Shown here one piece after another: positions 45,901 through 58,300 of a DNA stretch of 64,000 nt. The notes under the pieces were generated by a model. It did no database searches. It was not told the DNA's origin and saw only the letters and a program-made list of their open reading frames with translations. The number at the start of each line of letters is the position of its first letter. Position 1 is the stretch's first letter. Origin of the DNA: Dipteris shenzhenensis (lineage: Eukaryota; Polypodiophyta; Polypodiopsida; Gleicheniales); the NCBI GenBank assembly GCA_047967505.1, contig CM106540.1. The stretch is one strand, 5' to 3'. The translations under genes and the position numbers were made by a program.

Positions 45901-48900
45901 CTGTAACATGGATAGAATTCGAAGGGGTCTTCAGGAAAGAGTTTTTGAAGGAGGAGGAAGATTACAATATCGTAGGTAAGCTCAAAGCCCTCGATATGTC
46001 CAAGCTGAATTTGACTTTTGAGGTTTATCTTCAGAGGTTTCGGGATTTGCAGACCAGGGCTACAAAGATGGATCCAATGACCTTGTTAGGTTTCTTTGTG
46101 GATGGTTTGCCAGACTTCTACAAGTTACAGATCAAGAACAAGTGTACCACATTGCAAGAGGCCATGAATTACGCGTGCATTTATGATGGTACCATGGCCA
46201 ACGCAAAGGGAACCACAGTTACCGACACAGGTGGAAAGAACTTTCAGCCTACCACTGGTACCGGGGAGTCGAAGTCTTTAGACAACGCCTCCAAGAAACA
46301 TTTGACTTAGGCGAAGAATGGTCGTGTCCGTTTCCTTCGTACCTTGAAGCTAAAGAAAGAGAGACGTTGCTTCTTCTGCGAGGAGCGGGGCCATACTAAA
46401 AATGATTGTCCTAAGCACAAGAACCACAAGCAAGTGTCGGGACCGAAGCTCCAGGCGGGTCCGAGTACCAAAGCTAAGGGAGCTAATCAAGTTTCGATGA
46501 CAAGTATTTCTGTAAATGTCATTACCTGCCCACTTTCTTGTAATTGCACTTTTAATACTTCGTTATTTGGTTCCCATGATCTTTTCCGAGTTTATGGAGA
46601 AGTTAGGGACCAAAGAGTTCACATTCTTTTTGACCCGGGCAGCTCTCACAACTTTGTTAATTACAAACTTGTGCAGAAGATGGGGCTGTCCACGATTCCT
46701 AGCAATCACACCTATGAGGTGCAGCTTCCAGTTGGGAAGCAGTTTTGGGATCGCAAGATTGAAGCGCTTTCTATCCGGATTCAAGAATACACAGCGGCTC
46801 TTACGTGCTATGTCATGCACTTAGAGCATGTGGACTTGTTAATTGGAATAGAATGGTTTAAAACCCACGATATTCGGATTGGATGGAAGGACCATACTCT
46901 TTCTTTTTTGGATAAGGACACCCAATTTTGTATTTAGTGTGATAATATTCCCTCTTCTCAGGGACCTATTGTATCTGCAATATGCAGCTTCGGAATATAT
47001 TGAACACTTCTCATTATGATGTCTATCAGTGTGTTTTGATTCCGCTTTCTTCATTTGTTGTCTCTGTTAATAACAAGAATGATTTAAGTGTGTTTGAACA
47101 CCGTGAATTGAGAACGTTGTTAGATGATTTCATGGATATATTCCTTGCTCAACTGTCGGAAGGTTTACCTCCAGAACGGGCAGTAGATCATCGCATAGAC
47201 TTAGCACCTGGGGCTCAACCTATTAGTGTTCCACCTTATAGGATGAGCCAGCTTGAGGAGGATGAGTTAGCTTCACAGCTACAGGATTATTTGAATATGG
47301 GTTATATTCGCCCAAGTAAGTCACCTTGGGAGCACCTGTCCTCTTAAGAAAGAAGAAAGATTCTACATGGAGAATGTGTATAGATTATAAACGATTGAAT
47401 GAAGTGATAATTAAGAATCGATACCCTCTACCCCGTTCCGATGATCTAATAGACCGTTTGGCCGGAGCGAAGTATTTCACTAACATTGATTTGCGTATGG
47501 GTTATCACCAAATCCGTATCTATGCTAAACACATAGATCGAACTGCATTCTGAACTAGGTATGGTCACTACGAGTTTCTTGTATTACCTTTTGGTTTGAC
47601 CAATGCTCCTGCCACCTTCCAGCAAATGATGAACGATTTGTTTCGAGATTTTTTGGGCAAATTCGTTGTAGTGTTCTTAGATGACATCTTGGTATATAGC
47701 CGAACGCTAGAGGATCACATAGGATACCTCCGGATTGTCTTAGTTATTCTAAGACAGCATAAGCTCTATGCCAAGATGAGTAAATGTTACTTCTTTATGA
47801 AGGAGATCATTTATTTAGGACACAAGATTTCTTCTGAAGGTATTAGCATTGATCTGGATCGTATCCAGAAGGTTTTAGAATGGCCTATTCCTCAGACTGT
47901 GAAACAACTTCGTTCTTTCCTAGGATTTACAGTATTTCTACGAAAGTCTGTGTGTGATTATTCACATATCACGGCACCCCTGATAAACATATTGAAAGGT
48001 CGTGGACGTAGGTCTACCCAGCCGATCTCTTGGAATGATGCATTGAACAAGGCTTTTGAAACCTTGAAGTTTGCTATCAAGGAAGCACCCGTTCTTGCAT
48101 TACCTGATCCTACCCGGCCTTTTGTTTTAGAGGCCGATGCGAGTGATTTTGCGATCGGGGCAGCTTTATTCCAAGAGGGCAGACCTGTAGCTTTTGAGAG
48201 TAAGAAGCTAGACGACACCCAATATCGTTGGCCCACACTAGAAAAAGAACTCTATGCAGTCGTGTATGCATTGAAGGTTTGGCGACACTACTTGTATGGT
48301 TTGAAGTTTCTTGTATTGACCGATCATCAATCAATTAAGTATGTGTGTGATGGGTCTGAATCGAGGGGACGGAAAGTTAGATGGGTAGAATTAATGCAAG
48401 ATTTTGATTTTGAAATACGTTATCGCAAGGGTTCGTTGAATAGTGTGGTGGATTCTTTAAGTCGAGTCAAGTTTGTAAATGCTGTGTCATTTACGGAAAT
48501 ATCCTTAGACCTATTTCAATCCTTGAGAGGGCTTTGCGCAACTGATAGTCATTTTAGTTCTTGTTGGCAGAGAGTCCAGGATGGGAGCTCCATGGTTGAC
48601 CAAGACTCAGGGATTGTGCCCCCTACGGTACAGGCGGCGGGAGGTCAGTGGATGATTAGGAATGGCTTGCTGTTCTGGAATGGAAAGATTTGTGTGCCAG
48701 ATGTTCTGGAACTTCGATCCAAGATTCTCTGGGAGTGTCATGATGCTCCTAGTGCTGGACATCCGGGTATACATCGGACTCTGTCTCTTGTGAAGCATAC
48801 CTTTTATTGGCCTAAAATGCGTGCATTTATTGAAAACTATGTGGTAGGTTGTTGGGTTTGTCAGGTTAACTAAGGCGCGGGTTTATTACAACCATTGCAA

Positions 48901-51900
48901 ATTCCAGGTAATAAATGGGAAAGTATTTCCATGGATTTCATTACCGGCTTGCCTCGAACGCGCAAGGGCCATGACTCCATTTGGGTCATTGTCGACCGTC
49001 TGACAAAAATGGCTCGATTCTTACCTACTAGAACAACTATTTCAGCTGTTCAGCTGGCTCACGAGTTTGTGGACCACTTGTTTACGCTGTATGGTTTGCC
49101 CTCTGACATAGTCAGTGACGGGGACTCGAAGTTTACAAGTAACTTTTGGACACTTGTTTTTGAGAAGTTAGAAACTACTCCAAGTATGAGTTCCTCAGAT
49201 CATGCACAATCCGATGGCAGTACAGAGAAGGTCAACCAATTGGTTGAAGATATGCTTCGGGCATATGAGACAGTCTCTTCATGGAAAGATTATCTACCTA
49301 TGATAGAATTTTCTTATAACAGTGCAAAGCATTCGAGTGCAAAGCATTCGAGTACTAGTTACAGTCCTTTTATGCTTATGTACGGGTTTCAACCTAAGTC
49401 ACCAGTTATGGTTGGATTAAAGGGAATCCAAAATGGTGCCGCAAAGACGTTCTTGCTAGACATGCAGGAAATGTTGCAGTTTGCCAAGGAGTCTATTAGA
49501 AGTACCCAAGATCGGGACCGATTTTATGCTAATAGACATCGTTCACCTAGAGAGTTCTCTGAAGGAACGATGGTATATTTGCAAATTCCCAAGGAATCCA
49601 AGAGCCTGAGTACTGGTTTGGTTCCGAAGTTACCCCCCGGATACTGTGGTCCCTTCAAGGTTATTAAAAGAATTGGACCAGTTGCATATAGACTAGAATT
49701 GCCTCCTGATGTTAAAGTACATCTAGTATTTCATGTCAGTAGACTGAAAGAAGTATTGGGTGCGGATGATCAACTTGTTTCTCCTCAAGAAATAATAGAA
49801 GTTACAGATTTGACTTTTATTCCACACGAACTTGAGTGTATTCTTGAATTTCGTAAAAGACAGATTCGTAATAGAACTATCACGGAATACAAGATTAAGT
49901 GAAAGAATTGTGTTGAGGAGGACGCAACATGGGAGATATTACAGAACCTCTAGAGGACATTCCCGGGTTTTTTAGCGAACTCAGGAGTGAGTTCTTAGAG
50001 GAGGGGAAGTATGTTATGTGCACGGATTGGTATCCGACGTGTACTGGGTACACAAGACTAGCTCAGGTAGCCTGGGGAGGCTTAGGGCTAGGCAGGCTTG
50101 ATTCTCGGGTTGAGTGGCAAGGGTACGAACCAGTTAGAGGTCTTCACTATTTTTGGCGCTTGGGGCACGAGTCTATATAAGGGGCCCAGGGGTTCAGTTC
50201 TCAGAGAGCCGATGGGAGCAAGTTTCGTTCCCAGGTGCTAGGTCTGATCTTGGATTGAGTCGCGGACGCGCGCCTGCATCATAGCGTAGCCCAAGGCCCA
50301 GCAGTAGATCCCAGGCTTCACAGCGCCACCTGGTGGTATGGGACACCAGGTTGGTTAGGATCTGGTTGGGAGTTCGTGCCAGTAGCTCAGCTCGTGGCTC
50401 GGAGGGGACATCTCCTGATTCGGGATCACATCCCGTAGATGTCATGGTTGGGTGGTGAGTAGTTTCCTCACGTTGGTGTGTTCTTGTGTTTGCTTGTAGA
50501 TCAAAGGTTTCACGAGTGCTGGGACGTGTCAGTGAGTAGCCTAGTGGCCAAGTTATATGGCACAATAATTGAGCAAAAACTCAGCTAATGGGCGGAAGAG
50601 CAAGGAGCGAGGGCACCATCCCAGGCAGGGTTCCGTCCTAAACATTCGACAATAGACCACTTGGTGGCCATACGGGCTGCAACGGAGGGGGTCAAGAATA
50701 AGAAAGAAGTAGTCTACTGTTGCTTTGTAGACTTTGAGAAAGCCTTTGACACAGTTCCACGCAAAAAGCTATGGGAAAGACTGGAAAAGCTCGAGTCCCT
50801 CAGGAAATCAGAGAAGCCACATACAGGTTATATGAGAAAGTATTAGCTGAATTAGCGCAACCACTTGTAGATGGCTCATGCTCTGAAGGAAAAGTCATCA
50901 TAAGCAGTGACATAGAAGTCAAGCAAGGCTGCCTCCTCTCACCAACTCTCTTTGTTCATCGATGAATTGGAAGAGTGGTTGAGAACATACAGCGGCGAAG
51001 GTGTCCAGATTGTAGGCTATGCCCTCTTATTGCTTATTTACGCAAATGATGTAGTCTTCTTCGCAAAAAGCAAGAAAGAGATGCAAACACATTTGGATAC
51101 ACTGGGAAAAGTCTGCAAACACTCAGGAATGCAAGTCAACATATCCAAGACAAAGGTGATGGTGATTGGGACTCGGAATAAACAGGTTGATTTCACTTTT
51201 GAGGGGGAGCCTCTGGACAGTGTCACTACATACAAATATTTGGGGCTGGAATTTGCAGACACGTATAAGTGGAATGCATGTGTAGAAAGAAGAATCCTAG
51301 GAGGTTTGAAAGCTTTATATAGCTTCCAAAACAAGTGCAGAAAGGCACACTTGTGGAACTGGGAAATGAGAAAGTTTTTGTATACCATGCTCGTATAAAC
51401 AGTGGTCCTTTACGGGTGTCCAGCTTGGGCATTTGGGCTCTCCAGGGCCTACTGGAACTGAATAGAAACTTTGCATAAACGATTTCTCATAGGGGAGTTA
51501 GGGGTCAAAGCACAAACACCGTACCCCATCTTGTTGGCTGAGACAGGTATGATACCTCTCGAAGGAGAGGCATAGTGCCAATTCATGGCATACCTCAACA
51601 AAGTTGGAAAGATGGATGCCAATAGTTACCACACAAAACAATGGAAGCTACGCAAATCGCTGGATGGCACAAAGAGGGGCTGAAATGGATGGAATTATGG
51701 GGTATTACCGCTATTGACATCCCCGAAGATGCTTGTGAAATCAGGGAGTTAGTGACGCAGAGAATGCTATAGAAGCTATGGCAAGAACTGGGAGCAAAAA
51801 TGCAGTTTTATAAGCAGGAAATCAATCCGATGGACAGCTATGGAATGCAGAAATACCTCGGGGAAGACATATCAATATTTAAAAGACATTTGAGCTGTAA

Positions 51901-52342
51901 AATCAGAACCAGCTCACATGATCTCGAGGTGGAGAGGGGAAGATGGGCAAGACCCAGGTACCAAGAGAGGAAAGAGTATGTAAAATCTGCCCCGCAGGAG
52001 AAGTAGAAAATGAGCAGCATGTACTCCTAACATGTTGAGCATATGCGCAAATCAGAGAATGTTATGGGGGCAATAGAAGCAACCTGAAATCCCTACTGGA
52101 GTGGCCAGCCAAAGAGCTAGGGAACTACATAAAGGAAATTTTAGAATATCGCAAAGAATATCGCAACAGAGTACTTGGTCTAGCACATAGGCTAGCACAA
52201 CAAGTACTCACTGCATAGCACATTTATGCTTTTATTTTATGCTATTTTCTTTCAATGGATGTAAACAATCACTACTTGTTGATATTGATCACTGTCCCAT
52301 AGATCCTGAAGGGTCTCACGAGGATGTTAATACAATCATATC

Positions 52343-52387
<45 letters not shown>

Positions 52388-55300
52388 ACTTACACTCTCT
52401 AATCGAATGCTGAATGCGCCTATGCTGGAATGCCCGAATCCTTTCCCCTCCCCTCCTCTTCACCATCACCTTCATTGGCTCCTCTTGGCTGGAAATCCCC
52501 TCCATATACATTCCCCTTGAGTCCGTGCACGTTCCATGCTAAGTCTGCACCATTGATCGATTGCAATAACGTTCACGAAGAAGGCATTAGTAGTTTTACC
52601 TCAACATTGATTGTGACGTGCAGTCCTTGCATCTCACACCAGTGGCCTTAGGCCCCCGGTAACACTTCCAGCAGTGATTGGACCTCTCCTCAGATAGTCT
52701 GGTTGTAGAGGGAAGAGGTGTGACATGAAGGAACTTACCATGGGGAAGTGTTCAGTGATACGGTGATGGTTAGGCATGCCAAAGCTGTTCGTGACCCCAA
52801 CATCAATGGTGATGTTGCTATCCCCAACAATGACTGGTGATATTGCCCCTTTCAATGATGGTATATGTTGATGTGGAATATGAAGCTGAGGACAAAGCTG
52901 CCTTCTGTACCCCTGTGCTATCAATTTGTAGCCCACTGCGATTGCTCTGCTTATTCATGTTTTCAATTTTGAGTTTCTTTTGTTGTTTCTCTTCTTTCTT
53001 GGCCTTATTTTTCGTCTTCTCATCCTTGTCCCCTTTTGCCATCCTATTTGCTTTCTCCCCTTTCTCTTTTTTTAAATCCTTTACTGAATTCCCCCTTTCT
53101 TAGCTGAAACTGTGGAGAGGAGAAGGGCATATAAAGGCTGAAATTCCCTTTGCTGAAGCTATGGATGGGAAAAAGACATAGCCCTTCACACCTCAATTTT
53201 TGCGGCTCCCATGCATCAATCCACGCGGTGGATGTACTAATACACATGGTCATGAACCTGCCCTTCCTGTTATACTACTTTTTCCAAGTGGTGTAATAGG
53301 AAGATTTCCTATTTCGGGTTATGAGAGGGGTTAATGCCAATCTTCAAATCATGACAATCACCCTGATTTCCGGCTTTTATAAGACATGTAATAGGAAGAT
53401 TTCCGGCTCTGCTCTAGGATGCTTGAATAATGCTACGTGGCAATCTGTGGGCACCATCCCGTAAATAGAGATGTAAAACAGCCTGCCCTAATCCTATAAA
53501 AGGCATGGCTCTCTCATTTGTACTCAGCTTCTAATGAATACACTGAGACTTTGCCAAAATTGGATTCTCACAAGCAGAAGCTCTAGATCTAGGTGAATCA
53601 GATAAGGAACTAACCTTTTTCCTAGCCTTGTGCAGTCCCTCATAGGTGTCCAGCCCCTGACTTACTCACGCTCCCTCATTTCTAGAGGTACGTTTCTGTC
53701 CTTTCCATGGTACTTCCTGCACATTCAAGCAATGCAATTCCTATTCGACGATGCCAAGGACATCCATGGGTGGGGAGATGATAAAGAAAGAGAGATGGAC
53801 TAGGATGGAAGAAAGAAGAGAGTGTTTGTGGAAGGACATCAAATCGCCCATGACGAGAGCTGCGATAACAAAGGTTACTTAATAAGTCTAAGAGATCTTG
53901 TTGTGCTTTTATAATATGTCTTAAAAGTCTTTTACTCTCTGCTATCTTGAGAGTCTCCTCCCTCTTTGCGTGCCCCTGTGCATCAAATTCCTCTCTCTCC
54001 ATCGGTGTCAATGGAGAGCCTTGTCGAATTCAGACCTCTCTGTGTGCTCCTTGGTCAGCAATCCATTCTTTGAGACTCTTAATTCCGGAATCCACATCTT
54101 CGACGATGCCAAGGACATCCATGGGTGGGGAGATGATAAAGAAAGAGAGATGGACTAGGATGGAAAAAAGACATGCCAGGCTAGCCTAAGACTCTCAGTT
54201 ACCCCTAGTTAGGAGCAGTCTTGTTTCAGTGATATCAGAACCATTTCGAAGGTTTTTTGTGAGGTAAATGATATCCCATTTATCTGAAACTTGGAGCTCA
54301 TTATCTTGATCCCGGGGCCTACCTACTTGCAAAATTCTATTGCGGCCAGGTGTCCAGATCTTCAGGTATACACGTGGCAGCCCCCTGATTGGCTCAGCAT
54401 TCATAGTGCTCAGAATTGCACATTTTCTACATCAATCTGCTCATAATGGGCCTGATGAGCTACTGAATAGAAATTTCAAAATTTGGCTCAGATTTTCCTC
54501 AGATGGTGTGGCGCTGGCAGCATGGCATAATTACTGTGATTTAGTAGGTTACGGCTCCAAATGTGGTTGTGATTGCATAATCAATTTCGCCCCAGCAGAT
54601 TACAGCACTGTACCAAGTTTCAAGGGGATCTAAGTCATTTACCCTACTAACTACCTCGAAACTGGGTTCCAGCAGTTCCATTTGGCTTCCAGCGGTCATT
54701 ATTTGCTCTTCTGACCCTGGAAAATTGTGGCTTTTCAGTCCTAGCTGCTAATCAGCAAGCATCTCTTGGTCATAAATGTGATACTTGGACTCTGGGAGAA
54801 TCCTTAACCTTGTGACCTGCCAAACCATTTGAGTGCTAGGACTTCCTAGCAGAGGACATAAGTCCCACTGGCTCATCTTCCACTAGATCATTATCAGAGT
54901 CAAGGTTTGCTACAGCCTCCATGGGCCTTTTTCCCTCCTGGATTTGGCTCCTTTTGAGTTGGTCAAACCCTCTATTCGTGGTTGAAGATAAATTATGCAA
55001 TCTCTGGTCCAGCCTTCGATTGTTCATCCTGATTTCATTAGTCAGATCCTTGAACACTTGAAGCATGGGACCCAAACAATTCTGAATTAATTGCTCTTGA
55101 CCAATTTAGGACCTAATCTGGGTGATTAGCCTCTGCAGGGACTAGATCAAGCTCATCCCTCTGAATACAAGCCTCAGCTTATTCACCAGCTGCTATTTCT
55201 TCTTGAATTGGCATGCTCCCAGTCCTTATGGAATCCTCTAATTCCTCCACATCCAACCTGGGGTCTAAGCCATTAATAGTCTGCCTCCTCATCAAATTAG

Positions 55301-58300
55301 CAGCCTTCCTTGTAGGCATTGTAGAAGCAAATAAAACTGTTTTAGAAACTGTCTAGTATGTTTTAGAAACTCTGGTACAGTAAATTCACTGTTTGAGCAC
55401 TATTTAACTCTTAGAAGCGCTGTTTGGGAAGAATCAGTTTGAACAGTGTATCCACTACCAGGACACGGCAGAGTAGCTGTACACATGCCAGTTGCAGAGC
55501 ACAGCTGGCAGAATTAGGGCTCAGACCTTTATGAATGCTGCAATTTAGATACAGATCTTGCATGCCATTAAGAAATGGCTTCACTACATTTATGGCAGCC
55601 ATTTCAAGGTCCATACTGACCACAAAACTCTCAGATACTTCTTATCTCAGCCCTAACTCTCTCCTAAGCAGAGAAGGTGGTTATCTATGGTGCAGAACTA
55701 TGATTTTGACATTGAATACAAGGTGGGGAAGGAGAATGTGGCGGCTGATTCACTCTCAAGGATGTGGGCAGGCGCTCTATCATCTATTACTAAGATCTAC
55801 AAGGATTGGATCCATGGGATTCAGGAGGAGTACCTCTCAGACCCTAAAGTTGCTGCTATATTTCAGAATTTTCAGAACCCTAATTGTCGAGACCATCCAA
55901 ATTTCAGTTTTCACAATGGATTATTGTGATACAATAGCAAAATATTTTTGGTTGAGGAATCCACTTATAAGCTGTTGGCCTTACAAGAATTACAATCATC
56001 TCCTATGGCCGTCATATTGAGTATGAAAAGGTTAAGCAAAGCTTTTATTGGAAGGAGCTTTGCAGGGATGTCTATGCTTATGTCCAAGGTTGTAAGCCAT
56101 GTCAAAAGAGCAGGGAGTTAAACTTAAGCCCTGCTGGCCTACTCCAGCCATTACCTATCCCTAAAAGAAAGTGGACCCACATATCTATGGACTTTATTAC
56201 TGGTCTGCCAATAACTTCTAAGGGCTGGAACAACATATATGTGGTGGTTGACAGGCTGCTAAGACAGCCCATTTGATTCTCATAAAGGCCCAATACTCTG
56301 CCTCTATGGTTGCTCAATAGTTCATGGAAACTGTGTTCAAAGCTACATGGTTTGCCCCAAGAAATTGTAAGTGACCATGATGCCAAGTTTATGGTCCACT
56401 TTTGGCAGGAGCTTTTGAGATCCATGGGCACACTTCTTGCTCCTAGTACAGCAGATCATCCACAGACTGATGGGTAGTCTGAGAGAGTTAATAGGTGGCT
56501 GAAAGAATATTTAAGGCATTTTTGTTTTGATACCCAATCTACATGGGACAAGTAGTTACGTTTAGCTGAGTTTTGCTACAATAGCACGAAGCACATGTTG
56601 ATTGGGGTGAGCCCCTTTGAGGCTATGTTTGGTTGCAAAGCCCATGTACCATCCGCCATTATTGACAAGGCCCTTACCAACAAACAAGCTAACGATGATC
56701 TGGCCTACGTGACTGGCTTGTTGTTGCAATAGTGTAACAATAGTGTAAGGACAGCATGATGAGGGCTCAAGCTACGATGAAGGAGAATGCTGATCAACAC
56801 AGGAGGAATCTCCATTTTGAGGAGGGTGATTTTATATTTCTATGACTCCACAAATCACGATATGCGTCTCTGAAGGAATTACTAATGTCAAGCTTGCTCG
56901 TAGGTATTATGGACCCTACAAGGTGATAAGGAAAGTTGGTGAAGTGGCCTATCATCTGGAGCTTCCACCTACTACCAGAATTCATTATGTTTTCCATGTT
57001 TTCAAGAAATCCCTAGGTCCTACAGAGCAAGTGTTAGAGGAGTTACCTCCAATAGATGAGACTGAATTCATTTAAATGATCATTGGTTTCAAAGATCGTG
57101 TGCTAAAGAACAAGTCATGTGTGGAGTACGACATCAAGTGGAGAGGCCTCCCTGATGATGAAAATTCATGGCAGACTGCATCCATTGTTGAGCAGTACCC
57201 CTATCTCCTCAGCTCATGCAGACTTCCATAAGTTTGGGTACCAATGATGTTGCATCAAGCTGATTTAAAGAACAAGTCATACGTGGAGTACGACATCAAG
57301 TGGAGAGGCCTCCCTGATGATGAAAATTCATGGCACATTGCATCCATTGTTGAGCAGTACCCCTATCTCCTCAGCTCATGCAGACTTACATAAGTTTGGG
57401 TACCAATGATGTTGCATCAAGCTGATTTACTTTTACTATTTTTCCCAAGACTTATAAAAGGCACGGGTCTCTCATATGTTCTCACACTGATACTCTGCTA
57501 AATTGGATTCTTACAAGCAGGAGTTCTAGCTCTAGGTGAATCTAATAAGGAATTAACCTCTTTCTTGTAAGAATCCAATTTAGCAGAGTATCAGTGTGAG
57601 AACATATGAGAGACCCATGCCTTTAGGTGAAAACAAACTCACTAGAGTATCAGTGTGAGAACATATGAGAGCTTTCACTGTTCTAGCTCTAGGTGAAAAC
57701 GAACTCACTCTCCCTCATTTCTAGAGGTACCTTTCTGTCCTTTCCAACGGTACTTCCTGCACACTCAAGTCCAGCCCTTGACTTTACTCACTCTCCCTCA
57801 TTTCTAGAGGTACTTTTCTGTCCTTTCGACGGTACTTCTTGCACTCTCAAGCAATGCAATTCCTATTCTTACATGATGTAATCCTAGCCTATTTTTTGTT
57901 CTAAGATAATCATAACAGTTCTAGACATGCTAGACTAGCCTAAGACTGTCCTTTCAAGCTAAGTTGGCTGAAGTTATACCTAGTTAGGAGCAGTCTTATT
58001 TCACCCTATTAGGATGCCCGTTGGAAGCGGCGGGAGGAATTCAAGCTCGCTTTCCTTGAAAAGCTTCTTTGGCCTTGGATCTCTGATCCCGACCTGAGGA
58101 ATTGTTGCCTTTCCTGATTCTGATGGCGACTTGAAGGTAGCATGGTCTTTGGAGAATGTGAAGGGTGCAACGTCCCTGCTGCTGTCGCGGGCTTGAACCA
58201 GTTGCTATCAAACCAATCTGTTGTTGAGGGCTGCTTTGGACTTGTGTCTGTAGCCTTGAGCAACCTTGGACAGGCTGGGAGTAGTCTTAGAATGGTGCGG

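Larger units (their letters stand above)
44913..50531 (+). mobile_element. Gypsy-2: chromodomain-type Ty3/gypsy element
   Basis: It has a 5' LTR portion (44913-45294), gag (45444), pol, a polypurine tract and a full 3' LTR (50012-50531). The TSD is GTGAG (44908-44912 and 50532-50536). The 5' LTR lacks its last about 137 bp together with the PBS and leader. The shared LTR parts differ at about ten or more sites by eye, so it is older than gypsy-1. Coding lesions are numerous. Confidence 0.93.
44650..52348 (+). mobile_element. LINE-C, split by gypsy-2
   Basis: A third LINE family. The 5' piece 44650-44912 encodes [20 protein letters not shown] and [14 protein letters not shown], the start of the RT. 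It rejoins at 50537; with one copy of GTGAG removed the frame runs on as [16 protein letters not shown] without a break. The 3' end lies near 52340, where ATCATATCATATCAT passes into a (CT)n run. It appears 5'-truncated near 44650. Confidence 0.83.
53269..58003 (+). mobile_element. Gypsy-3: rearranged Ty3/gypsy element
   Basis: A probable 5' LTR (53269-54228), a PBS-like site, an inverted gag piece (54836-55320, - strand), RNase H-integrase-chromodomain on the + strand (55535-57428) and a scrambled 3' LTR (about 57440-58003). The two LTRs share TATAAAAGGCA, ACTGAGA/ACTGATACT...GCCAAA/GCTAAATTGGATTCT, TTTCTAGAGGTAC and an end AGGAGCAGTCTT(G/A)TTTCA. Protease and RT are missing. The exact TSD was not found. 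Confidence 0.75.

Noticed and set aside
54340-54633. 97-residue ORF after the gypsy-3 PBS
   Set aside because: No gag or other motif. Best treated as leader sequence.
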